This document shows positions 1 to 9,735 of a DNA stretch of 64,000 nucleotides, piece by piece; the first letter of the stretch is position 1, and each line of letters starts with the position of its first letter. The translations under genes were made by a program, and so were the position numbers. Below the pieces are notes generated by a model. That model ran no database searches and had not been told where the DNA came from. It worked only from the letters and a program-made list of their open reading frames with translations. The stretch is from assembly GCA_903813345.2 (NCBI GenBank), contig CAIIXF020000009.1, positions 2,110,001-2,174,000 on the forward strand. Direction: 5' to 3'. The stretch is from Owenia fusiformis (taxonomy: Eukaryota; Annelida; Polychaeta; Sabellida; Oweniidae).

Positions 1-81
1 TAAAGGTCAAGTTTCTACTCAGAAAAAATGTTAAAGAAACTGTTCCGCTTTTGTCATTTGGTCCATCCAATCACTTAGAAG

Positions 82-249
82 TTGGCACAAGTCAGATTTT
101 ACCATGGGACACTAAAAGCTGTCCTGTGGAGCCAATCAAGTACAGATTTTGAATCTGATGGTGTCAAATTATTCCAGAAAGATTTGTCTTTGGTATCTAA
201 AGTATATTTTAGGGGAAAAGTAAAAATTATGAAAGATATTGAACTTTTT
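82..249 (+). CDS. possible upstream exon of the TRIM-like gene
   Basis: An open frame runs to a strong donor (GTAAGT at 250) and would join in phase 0 to the frame beginning at 446, after the acceptor ending at 445. Upstream it meets a stop at 76-78. A different frame is open from 3 to 149 and contains a stretch (FGPSNHLEVGTSQIL) reminiscent of the segment between coiled coil and propeller in TRIM proteins. The two open frames overlap at 79-149 but are out of register. This could be a frameshift, an assembly indel, a decayed gene or coincidence. The exon start is not determined. Confidence 0.3.
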
Positions 250-445
250 GTAAGTGTAACTTTTTTTTTGAGATACACTGTATAATTGAGTTGGACAATA
301 TAATTTGTTTAAATTGGCCTACCTTAATTTGTTAAAATACAATTTATCTAATTAGGCCTCTGAAAAATTTGAAACAATTTGTAAAGTAAGAACTTAGTCT
401 GATACAATTTGTTAAGCAGCCTTTACAATTTGTTTCAGCACACAG
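250..445 (+). repeat. putative intron built from ACAATTTGTT repeats
   Basis: Between the GTAAGT donor and the acceptor before 446, variants of ACAATTTGTTAA recur about six times at 20-40 base spacing (around 297, 331, 345, 370, 404 and 424). The last one merges with the polypyrimidine tract of the acceptor. Confidence 0.4.
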
Positions 446-1381
446 ATGGAGGAGGCACTAAACATCCATGATGCTCCGTGTAACAGTGGGAGTGTTTCCA
501 CATCCAGTGAGGCATCACAAAGACATCTGCACAATCAACTTAAACCAAAGAATGAACAGACGAGTGCCAAAAAACATGGACTCCATGAATTGAAATTGCA
601 CCGTGAAATTGGGTTATCTTACCAGGTTTGGGATATAGCTGTTATGGACAACAATGCAATTGCTCTGGCCTCAAAGAACAGGGGGTTATTTCTATGTAAA
701 CCCCCAGATTATAAGATGGAACTGATATGTGATATCCCAACAAAGAAAATAACAGCTCTTAAGGAAAACCATCTTGCAGCAGTGAAAGAGAATCACTTTA
801 TAATAGTGATACTTGATGAGTTGGGTGAAATTCTCTGCACCCTCGACTGTATCGATGATCCATATTCAATAGTGGCAACACCTGATGATCAACTGATAGT
901 ACAGCACAAGGGTAAAGATGGCAAGTATCCAAACCAATTATCCACAGTTGACCATAGATCCAACATGGTATTATCAACTATAGAGGTCATATCTATTGAC
1001 GATTGGAAATGCAGCATCGCGTGCAACTCACAGGGTATAATAATCATAGCTTTCGGGTGGACCAATCTTGAAGACACTATTATCGGGGTCAATAGTGATG
1101 GGGAAATCATTTTCCAGTATAAGAGATCTGATGGTTACCCGCTTGATGGGGTTTGGACAACATGTATCGACCGACGTGATAACATCATAATTCCTTGTAG
1201 AGAAAACAACAAGCTCCATATCTTGAATTCCCAAGGTCAACTCATGAAGCTTTATAACACAGAAAATGTGTCCATAGAACGACCACACATTGTAGCCACT
1301 GATAAACAAGGACATCTCATCATTACAAATCAAGTGAAGGGAAGTAAGATGTTTATCGTGGATTACATGCACCTGGAGTAG
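446..1381 (+). CDS. TRIM-like protein, C-terminal beta-propeller exon
   Basis: An uninterrupted frame of 311 residues ends in TAG. The first 50 residues are polar linker; from about residue 50 (HELKLHREIGLS) the protein becomes a series of hydrophobic strand, loop, strand segments with recurring D-x-x-x-x-I and N-x-x-G-x-I/L patterns (VNSDGEIIFQY, LNSQGQLMKLY, ATDKQGHLIITN). This is the look of an NHL-type six-bladed propeller at the C-terminus of invertebrate TRIM proteins. No RING, B-box or coiled coil is visible, so it is either the last exon of a longer gene whose 5' part lies outside the window, or a shortened copy. An acceptor precedes the ATG directly, so the ATG may be an internal codon. 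AATAAA at 1857 is a candidate polyadenylation signal. The function is unknown; TRIM proteins of this type are usually ubiquitin ligases, but the ligase part is not seen here. Confidence 0.65.
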   Translation: MEEALNIHDAPCNSGSVSTSSEASQRHLHNQLKPKNEQTSAKKHGLHELKLHREIGLSYQVWDIAVMDNNAIALASKNRGLFLCKPPDYKMELICDIPTKKITALKENHLAAVKENHFIIVILDELGEILCTLDCIDDPYSIVATPDDQLIVQHKGKDGKYPNQLSTVDHRSNMVLSTIEVISIDDWKCSIACNSQGIIIIAFGWTNLEDTIIGVNSDGEIIFQYKRSDGYPLDGVWTTCIDRRDNIIIPCRENNKLHILNSQGQLMKLYNTENVSIERPHIVATDKQGHLIITNQVKGSKMFIVDYMHLE

Positions 1382-2080
1382 AAATCCTGGAGAGTAACAT
1401 TGAAAAGCATACTCAAGGATGCAAACAAATATTCAACAGGATGCAGGACCAAAGCGTTATAATATGGGGAGACCACTAAATATGCTTCAAAATCTGGATG
1501 GGACAATCCTGGAGCATGTTTATCTAGTTATTTATCCTGCACATTATATAGACATAATATCTATAGAAACTAGAAAATATTTGAACATGTATTTATAACT
1601 TGGTAAATGTAAAATTCATCATTGTACAATTAGTGTATTTTGGTGAAATAGAACATGAATGTCAATTTGTCAAGGTAGTTATTTGGAAAAATCTTTACCT
1701 CAATCTTATTAACTCATATCCAGTGAGAATCGCCCTATTTCCAGAAGTTTTTTATTCTATTCTGTATTCTATGAGAATTAGTTCAAAACTTGAGAAACTA
1801 CCTGCTGGATGCAAATAATACTGAAAATTTGGTAAGATTGCAATCAATATGAACTCAATAAAAAGGAAAGACCAATCCCAATGCAACAGACAAAACACTG
1901 CACTAAAGATTTATTATAAGTCTTGCTTCAAGCTACTGCACCCCCCCCCCCCCCCGCATCCCCATTTTCACAGGGAAATAAATAAACAAGGAGGTGGGCG
2001 ATAAGATGGTGATTAGTGGCTTGATGCAAGGCTACAACATACATTTACTCTATTTTCATTTCTAAAAACTTGTTACATAC
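1382..2080. other. probable 3' UTR and non-coding spacer
   Basis: No coding signal on either strand. AATAAA occurs at 1857-1862. A run of 15 C occupies 1941-1955. No HMG-box exon continues here on the minus strand. Confidence 0.5.
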
Positions 2081-2151
2081 CAATTTTTTTTCTGGTGATA
2101 GCTGACTCCACATTTCGCCCGTTTTCCTTGCTACTGATTTCATATCTGGCA
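2081..2151 (-). CDS. TFAM: TFAM-like HMG-box protein, exon with second half of the HMG box
   Basis: On the minus strand an acceptor (TTTTAG) and a donor (GTATGT) bound 71 bases. Joined in phase to the exon at 2756-2895, they encode LPDMKSVARKTGEMWSQL and a following SPEKKL. This is the helix 2 part of an HMG box (K-x-x-G-E-M-W-x-x-L-S-P-E-K-K). The phase fits exactly: one base from the upstream exon plus two here, ending in phase 0. I could not find the next exon between here and base 1. Either it lies beyond the window, which would put the TRIM-like gene inside an intron on the opposite strand, or the gene is truncated. Confidence 0.6.
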
Positions 2152-2755
2152 CTAAAATGAAAAACAGATTTCAATATGAAATACTAAATATTACTGAAAT
2201 TATAATTCCAAAAATCTAACAATGTGTATTTTCACTCTTTGAGAAGTCTTCAAACAATTTTTTAATCTAGCCTTTTATCAGAAGTTTCAGAATATTTGGT
2301 ACAAAAACAACGACTCAATCTGATTGGTTAAAAAAAATGAGTAAGTCAGAGAATGGCCTCTTAATAGCATGTCCCCTTTGATGAAAATCACTTTGGTGCC
2401 TTTGTTAGAAAATGGGTCTCAAACATGATGAAATTGACACTTTCAGCGACTTTCAGAAGATTTTTAACATGGTGGCGAATGGGCGTCAGAAAATGTGGTA
2501 GGGGGGGGGGGGGGGTCTAATTGGGCTGAATTTTTTTATAATTTAAGGGCATGTAAATGGTTATTTCCTTTAATTAGCACTAAGATCTGAGAAAAAGTTG
2601 AAAAAATGATCCACCCTATTAGTAACTTTTCAACAAAAACATTGTTGTATTATGTATGGTATAAGAGTTAGACTCTCAAAATCATAAGATATAATATGAT
2701 CTAAAAATATTATTATAAGAAGACTCATGGTAGACCCCAAGAGGTAAGCACTCAC

Positions 2756-2895
2756 AGGTTGGATCTTGCCTTAATTTGGGTAAATTCTCTTGCATGAAGA
2801 CCAAATATCCAGAGATCGGCTTCTTTGGAGGTTTCACTATTAGATCGTCAGTAGAAAATAAACGTTGGAACACATTTTGTACTGCAAAAATAGGC
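2756..2895 (-). CDS. TFAM: TFAM-like HMG-box protein, exon with leader end and start of the HMG box
   Basis: A minus-strand exon between an acceptor (TTTTTCAG; an inner alternative acceptor would start it at 2881) and a donor (GTGAGT). It encodes VQNVFQRLFSTDD, then KPPKKPISGYLVFMQENL, the classic start of an HMG box (P-K-K-P-x-S-x-Y). The segment RLFST just before the box resembles the end of a mitochondrial presequence, which together with the box favours TFAM, the mitochondrial transcription and nucleoid-packaging factor, over nuclear HMGB proteins. The first exon with the start codon was not identified; it should lie above 2895. Only one HMG box is visible, whereas TFAM has two. Confidence 0.6.
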
Positions 2896-3136
2896 CTGAA
2901 AAATATGAATACAACATGAACAATGTAACTTATTCTCTCTCTCAAAGATAGTTCAACCCAAAGTGACCCGTGCATCGAAACAAGCTATTTTTCTAAGTGT
3001 GACCACTTTCAAGGCCAGCTAAAAGAAATATTAGGAATTAAAGGTATTTCACATTTGAAACTGCTCCCGATGCTAGACAAAAAATTTAAACATTCATTTT
3101 TATAAAAAAAAAATTGACAAGGCATTTAACATAACA
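2896..3136. other. non-coding stretch, nothing recognised
   Basis: AT-rich, no convincing exon or repeat. The missing first exon of the TFAM-like gene might be here or further right. A run of 15 G lies to the left at 2501-2515, in the intron between the two HMG exons. Confidence 0.4.
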
Positions 3137-3910
3137 AATGTCACCACCAAGTTGTTCACAATATTATAAGTTCCATCTTATAGTAAGATTTGAAACTCTG
3201 CAGATGATTTTGAAAAAACATTGGTCAATTTGAAGCAAGTTTTTTGACCCTGAGAAGGTCATTGAAGGTGAAATCTCAAATCTAAAGTCAGATTTGAACT
3301 TCTGAGAACTTGTAAATGCTTTTGAAAACAAAATTGGTGAATTTGAAGCAAGTTGAAAAAAGACCTTTTCGACCTTGAGAAGGTCATTGAAGGTCAAATC
3401 ATTTTTTACCCAGAGACTGTCATTGGAGGTCAAATCTATAGTCAGATTGAATTTTTAAGAACTTTGAGATGATTTGAAAAAAAATTGTTTAATTTGAAGC
3501 AAGTTGAAAAAATACCTTTTTGACATTACTTTGACCTTGAGAAGGTCATTGAAGGTCAACTCTTATATCTTAAGTCAGATTTGATCTTTGGATAACTTGT
3601 AGATGATTTTGAAAAAAAAATTGTCAATTTGAAGCAAGTTGAAACAAGACCTTTTTAAAACCTTTTTTTGACCTTGAAAAGGTCATTGAAGGTCAGATCT
3701 TAAATGTTAAGTCAGATTTTAATTTCTGAAAACTTGTAGATGATTTGGAAAAAATTGAAGTCAGTTTAAACAGTATTTCTTAAGTTATTGTAAGTTTTAG
3801 AATTTATTACAGATGCCAACCGGCGTCCGCCGATCACCAACCACCAACCGCTGCCACAAAAAAACAGATACCATAACAATATGTCACCACTTCTTGTTGG
3901 TGACATAAAA
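3137..3910 (-). repeat. transposon-like element with about 4-5 tandem units carrying AGGTCA motifs
   Basis: Both edges carry the ATGTCACCAC motif (3137 and 3890; the right end forms a TCACCA/TGGTGA hairpin). Between them, diverged units of roughly 110-140 bases repeat: a TGACCTTGAGAAGGTCA-type block, then AAGTCAGATTTGAACTTCTG, then a block rich in GATGATTTTGAAAA and GAAGCAAGTTGAAA. AGGTCA, a four-base spacer and AGGTCA appear at 3381-3396, 3543-3558 and 3680-3695; 3256-3271 has one changed base. A related element in the opposite orientation is at 39530-40062. No coding capacity. Confidence 0.7.
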
Positions 3911-4042
3911 AGACCCAATACATCTAGGTCTCTTTCACCTTCAGAGTGAGTAGAATCAAGACGCTTATTCTGGTGACCAGTTCATGGTTAAAATAAGGAA
4001 ATGATGTGATGTTACCATGTGTCTACTTACCAGTTTGTTCTA

Positions 4043-5168
4043 CAGGGTGGGCCAAAAAAAACCAATACCCAACTTCAAATCAGGATAAAAATAGTTACAT
4101 TCAATATGGTACATTGACTTACATATTATTTTAAAGGTTATACAATTTCAAACAATTTGGTTTATAACACTATGTCATGAAATCAATAGTAAAGTTTTAT
4201 TATACTTATTTCGGAGGCCGGGTTGCTATTTAAGGTCTCCAGATTTAAGGGAGAAAATAGTAAATCTGCGGAATTATGTTATTTTTTTATTTATAGAATA
4301 TCATTCATTTGTTAGGTGAATACATGCTTGAATATTAATTTTTGCATCATTGTGTGACTAAACTTATTGTTTATGAATTTCAGTGTTGTTTAATAACATT
4401 TTACACTTTATTTATCTAAACAATTTTCACAATTGCTCAATATACCCCCACCCCCTCCCCTCTGCATCAACAATAAGCTTCAAGTGGTAGTGCAATCTAT
4501 CAATAGCCTTATTGAGAGATTTCTGTTGCAATTCATTTCAGCACTTTAGGATTCTGTTTCAACTCATCAAAGCTGTTTATTGGATGCTTTTGATTGTACC
4601 ATTTCCTCGAGATGGCTCCATGTATGGTAATCAAACACATTACATGTAGCATCGGGGCTGTTGGGTGGCCGAGCATCGAGATAAATCAAATTGACACCTT
4701 GTTTGCAAAGGAATGCCAATGTCTCCTGAGATCTATGGTACGAGGCAATGTCTTGTTGGAAAATAAAATCCTCGTCACATATACGTTTCATGTCTTTTAA
4801 CAGACCCCCTTTGAGTACTTATTGATAATAAACAACACTAAAATTCATAAACAATAAGTTTAGCCACACAATATGCAAATATACAAGCATTTATTCACCT
4901 AACAAAATGATATTCTATAAATAAAAAATTAACATTATTCCACAGATTTACTATTTTCTCCCTAAAATCTGGATACCTTAAATACCGACCCGGCCTCGCA
5001 AATAAGCATAATAAAACATTAATATTGGTTTCATGACATAGTGTTATATACCAAATTGTTCGAAAATGGATTACCTTTAAAGTGATATATAAATCAATGT
5101 ATCATATTGAACATAGCTATTTTCAGTCTGATTTAAAGTTGGGTATTGGTTTTTTTTGGCCCACCCTG
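4043..5168 (-). mobile_element. mariner/Tc1-type element with very long inverted repeats
   Basis: The element begins CAGGGTGGGCCAAAAAAAAC, ends with its reverse complement, and is flanked by TA on both sides (4041-4042, 5169-5170). This is the signature of the Tc1/mariner superfamily. The inverted arms are unusually long, about 350 bases each (to about 4410, and from about 4800), so most of the 1126 bases is palindromic. The middle holds a minus-strand transposase remnant. Non-autonomous. Confidence 0.85.
4567..4791 (-). pseudogene. mariner transposase remnant
   Basis: The minus-strand frame contains IFQQDIASYHRSQETLAFL and, further on, RPPNSPDATCNVFDYHTW followed by SHLEEMVQSK. It matches the second-aspartate and third-acidic region of mariner-family transposases (F-Q-Q-D-x-A-x-x-H; P-x-S-P-D-x-N-x-x-D-Y/W). 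The N-terminal DNA-binding half is absent, so it cannot encode an active enzyme. Confidence 0.75.
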
Positions 5169-6051
5169 TATATCATCCATCCTGCTAGGTTAAATTGTGG
5201 AACTCAGCCAAACACGACACTGAAGGCAGTATTCTGAGGTTATAAAATTTAAATATAAAAAATTTCCCCTTTGCAGCCCCTTGGAGATTTCCGGAATTGA
5301 ACAAAGTAGCGAACATTGCGATCTTTCAACTTTAGTTCGTTGTTTTTCACCACTTTATGTTTTCATTTAGTAGGTGGTCTTATTTGAACACATCATTTCA
5401 TGTCTTTAATCAATATCAATAGATCAATAAGCAGACTAATAATTCAAATTTAGCAGTTTCGTTCGTTGCGTACTGGGCCTGCTAGGCACAAAATACAATT
5501 CAGCAGTTTCGTGCATTGTGTAATTGGGCCTTCTATGATCAGTAGCAAAAGCTCGCGAAAAATTTTCCACCGTTTTCCTTGAAGAGACGGTTGGGCGACA
5601 CATCATTAAGTCACATGATCCATACAGTAACTAGTCATTTGATGTGTCACGTGATGAGTCACATGAGCTCGCAAAATAGACGATCTAAATTTCCAAAAAT
5701 TCTGCTAAGATCAATATCGATATGTTGTTGCCTTCATTGTCGAGTTTGGCTGCGTTCCACAATGTAACCTAGCAGGATGCATGACATAGAACAAACTGGT
5801 AAGTAGACACATGGTAACATTTCATCATTTCGTTATTTTAATCATATAAACTGGTCACCAGAATAAGCGTTTTGATTCTAAGGGCATGTGCAATCTGCGT
5901 GAGGTTCGGTTATATTTGGGTAGGTTTCGAGCATGCAGAAAAATGAAAGTACTCCGTTCCAATGAATTAAACAAACAAAAATGAGAGTCCAAACCAGAAG
6001 TCAAAAGAGTAACTGCACTTTCAGTTTTATAACTGAATAATGAAGATTGAT

Positions 6052-7379
6052 ATAGTTGGGAACAAAAATAAATGACACACAGATTTTCTATCACCATTTC
6101 CTAACCATGGTCATCTGAAAGCCCATAATTTCCAATATTGTCGAGATACATATCCCTAAAATTTGTATATTTTACATCTTTTATAATCTCATCCACTGAT
6201 GTATGGCCTCTTGAAAATTCTCTTATTTATAACATGGGAAATCCTCACTTCAGCAAATCCACTAGCCTTGCCCAAGTCGATTCTTTTAATTATCTTGATT
6301 TCTATTATGACTGCCTTGTACCAAAGAGAAAGCCCCATGCTTTACCGACATTTTGTTGATGTCAGTAAAACTTGACCAATCAACGACGGCCCTATAGCGT
6401 TAGCTCATTATTATGCATGGTCAAAAACAAGTACACTTTTCACCGGGACTTTTCACCAACAAATCTTCCACGAATCTGAGCACGAATTCATCATGAAAAT
6501 ACAAACATTTTATCAGATAAATATCAATGAGAGTTTAGTGGATGCCGGGGCATGGATCGGATGACCAAAGGTGAGAAGATGTCAACTATAAACGTTGAAA
6601 CGATCGCTGAACATGTAGGCTAAGATTCAATCACCGACGACAACATGACCTGCTACATTGGACTAGGTCTTCGTGCATTTTCATCGCGAAATCAGTTTTA
6701 AATCAACATTGAATCGCATGATTTAATCCATATTAATGACTCTTACCTTCCAATGTACATTTAATTACATAATATATTGTTACTCTAACGAAACACTCGA
6801 TCAGATCATTGAATTTCAAGTCGTAGATGGGATGTTTGTTTTGTTTATGCGGCTCAACCTGATAACGTTTTGATTGGTCATTCAGCCTGAAGTCACATGT
6901 CCTGTCCATGCGATATCTGTCGATCAATATGGTTTTGCGATACCCCTGATAGCGTGGGTATTATGGAAATCTCGAAACCGTTGAATATTTCAGCATAATA
7001 ACAGCGGAGATGTATTGGATTGTACAAGGCGGTAATAATTCAAGATCAGATAAGTAAAAAAATACCGACTTGGGCAAGGCTACAAATCCACCAGTCATTT
7101 ATTTATGTTCCAAACTCTCACTGTCTGTGGCCAAGAAGATACAGTTGGGGACATAAATAAATGACAGGTGGATTTGCTGAAGTGAGGATTTCCCATGTTA
7201 AAAATAAGAAAATTTACAAGAGGCCATAAATCAGTGGATGAGATTATACAAAATGTAAAATATACAAATTCTAAGGGATATGTATCTAGACAATATTGGA
7301 AATTATGGGCTTTCAGACCACCATAATTAGGAAATGGTGATCGAAAATCGACCTGTCATTTATTTTTGTCCCCAACTGT
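6052..7379. mobile_element. palindromic element interrupted by an 820-base element
   Basis: The left arm 6052-6262 (GTTGGGAACAAAAATAAATG onward) is the inverse of the right arm 7166-7379 (ending AAATAAATGAC... and CCAACTGTACC). A second, smaller inverted pair with AAATAAATGAC lies at 7092-7165. The insert at 6263-7082 splits the left arm. Confidence 0.75.
6263..7082. mobile_element. TIR element with 9-base target duplication (copy 1)
   Basis: Terminal inverted repeats are TAGCCTTGCCCAAGTCG and its complement. Flanks are CAAATCCAC at 6254-6262 and 7083-7091, while the intact right arm of the host palindrome carries a single CAAATCCAC, so this is a real 9-base target duplication. Nine bases is typical of Mutator-like elements, but I see no transposase. 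Subterminal parts (TTGATTTCTATTATGAC; TGTACAAGGCGGTAAT) are shared with the copy at 25752. Confidence 0.8.
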
Positions 7380-8009
7380 ACCAATTTTTTGGATGAGCAC
7401 TGAAGTGAAATTATGCCGATGCAACTTGAGCAGTTTTGGATGCATCCGATACTTGAACATTAGGAAAAATTATAGTTGCGATTTACCTCACTCCACTTGT
7501 CGTTTTAGGCTGCAAACAGCGTAAAGAACTCAAAACTTTATACAGCAGCATCTTCGCGCTTTTTGACCGGATGTGATTTCTAAATAACAAACTTTTTTTT
7601 GAAACGAAATTTATCTTCATTAGTTTTTCTCCTTGTGAAATACAACAGTAAATAAATCTTCTCGATCATTTTAATTCATTAGATTTTATTGTTTAGTAGT
7701 ATTTGTTTGATTATTTTATTTCTACACTATTTAAAATTCTGGTTTCATAAAGTCCGCTAAAAGTTTGCCATCTGCATCTTCATCAACAGAAAAGGTAAAA
7801 AAAATTCCTCCTTCCTTTTCATGGTTTTCACTTATTTACTGGCGATGTAAAACATATTCTATCCACTGAGTAGCATAGGCTGAGGGAAATGTAGTAGAAT
7901 AAACGCGATATAAAATATCCCTCATACATTGTTGATAACATTATATTTGGAGCACACAGGGATCCCCAGTTCCCACATTCTTCCTGCATCAGATACACAG
8001 GGAGGGAGT
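7380..8009. other. non-coding, nothing recognised
   Basis: AT-rich sequence without splice-bounded coding frames or clear repeats. Confidence 0.4.
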
Positions 8010-9735
8010 CTAATATGAGGTTATATAATGGTTGATTCCGTATATCGTGTTTATACTCAAGTGAGTATATGATATATTCACGAGTGACTGAAGGGGTTTG
8101 TAGAAAAAACCGGGTACCGGGTAGTAAATCCTCCATGCTGGGTTCATACTTGGTACCCGGTACCCGGTCAAAAAAACCGGGTACCCAAAAAACGAAAAAT
8201 ATGAATATACAACTAATTAGATTATTAGAAAACGTGTAAGATTTGTTTTGAATATACAAAAATGTTATCCCGTTCCCGGACTATAGTCCTGCACTGAGCG
8301 CATTCATTTGCCTGTACGATTACAACTTGGGAGAATTATCTACACCCCTTACACTTAAGATACCTACCTCAATGCATTATAGAACTCAAGATGTAACTTC
8401 TAATATATTGGAACCGCCGATTGTCTGGGTATATCGGCAGAACGGGAACATTTCTCTTTTTCATCGAGAGAGATTCCATCACTTTTCAAAATGGCGGTTG
8501 GATTTAAAAGGGGAATCCCCCGTTTGGCTGTCCCGGATGTAGCCCGGAAGTACCAATATGGAGGAATTTGACGGTTGAAATAAGTTAAATGTTACACGCA
8601 AATATTGCGATCAAAAACGAAAATGTCTTCGTTCTGCCGATAAACCCAGACAATTGTGGATTCAACTACACGAAAAGAATGCTAAATTACCAAGGAATCT
8701 ATTGAAGTAGGTATCAGAAGTGTAAGATGAGTAAAAAATTCTCCCATGTTGTAATCGCACAGGCAAAAGATTGAGATGTTCACAGGACCATAGTCCGGGA
8801 ACGGGATAACAAAAATGTATGTAACTTCCCTCAAAATTGAGCCAGAAGCTTCAAATGAAAAGCATTTTAAGGCTCTTTTCTTCCTCTATCATCATGGTCA
8901 TATTTTCATCGGTTATTAGGCCTGTCAACTGTCCCGCAATTTGCGTATTTGTCACGCATTTGCTGAAGAATTTGAAGTCACGCCAGAAAATGTCACACAA
9001 ATACGCATTTTACCTGGTAATTGTCAAGCAAAAATATTTCTGTAGAAAAAATTCTAAAACAGTTCGCCGATACAGCAAAAATACGAACACCAAAAAAACG
9101 TACGCAATCCGTTCGGACTTTTCACGCGAATCACGTATATGTCACGCATTTCATTCGAAATTTTTCGTCACCTCTAATTTCAATAGTTCGTATGTTGGTA
9201 CGTGAAGTTTTGATTATGATTTAAATCTGTAAATAGCTATCGTTACTTTAGCAGAGAGGTGACGTGTGTTAATTTACATGATGCAACGTGTAAGATTTTG
9301 ATTATTAATCATAATTTAAGTTATCCCAACGTCCACTGAAGTGTAAATTGTTACGTCTTACAATGTCATAGGCGATCGCACCCCACCCCATAACCTATGA
9401 AAATATGACCATGATGATAGAGGAAGAAAAGAACCTTAAAATGCTTCTTATTTGAAGCTTCTAGCTCAATTTTGAAGGAAGTTACATACATTTTTGTATA
9501 TTCAAAACAAATCTTACACGTTTTCTAATGATCTAAATATGTTATATAATCGTATTTTTCGTTTTTTGGGTACCCAGTTTTTCGACCGGGTACCGGGTAC
9601 CAAGTTTGAACCCAGCATGGAGGATTTACTACCCGGTACCCGGTTTTTTCTACAAACCCTATACTCATGAGAGTATATAACGACATACACTGTACAGAAT
9701 CAATCATTATATGATCTTATATCCCACCCTACTGT
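8010..9735. mobile_element. palindromic element interrupted by a 545-base element
   Basis: Left arm 8010-8264 continues at 8818-8915; right arm 9395-9735. Shared landmarks are GGGTTTGTAGAAAAAACCGG, the GGTACCCGGTACC block near the ends, and CATCATGGTCATATTTTCAT at the inner edges. The loop (8916-9394) repeats TGTCACGCATTT and GCGTATTTGT-like motifs. Open frames through it show no family resemblance. Confidence 0.75.
8265..8809. mobile_element. foldback element with TTATCC/GGATAA ends and 8-base target duplication
   Basis: It begins TTATCCCGTTCCCGGACTAT and ends with the near-exact complement; the inverted similarity continues inward for most of its length (GATTACAAC and TGGGAGAATT; CCGATTGTCTGGGT). 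It is flanked by CAAAAATG at 8257-8264 and 8810-8817. The right arm of the host palindrome holds CAAAAATG only once, at its empty site (complement, about 9488-9495). Eight-base duplications occur in hAT, P and a few other superfamilies; the termini do not let me choose. Confidence 0.8.

Larger units (their letters stand above)
3950..5882. mobile_element. palindromic (foldback) element interrupted by a mariner
   Basis: The left arm is 3950-4042 continued at 5169-5225; the right arm, in reverse complement, is 5733-5882. The arms match through the motifs CGCTTATTCTGGTGACCAG, GTGTCTACTTACCAGTTTG and CATCCTGCTAGGTTA. The loop (5226-5732) has no convincing gene. The mariner-like element sits at a TA in the left arm; the right arm keeps the uninterrupted site. 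Confidence 0.75.

Noticed and set aside
889-1372. Minus-strand frames opposite the TRIM-like exon
   Set aside because: Shadows of the plus-strand coding frame; they do not continue the HMG-box gene.
7828-8259. 143-residue minus-strand frame
   Set aside because: It lies across the left arm of a palindromic transposon; no family features.
8837-9205. 122-residue frame in the loop of a palindrome
   Set aside because: Composition reflects TGTCACGCATTT-type repeats; no recognisable domain.
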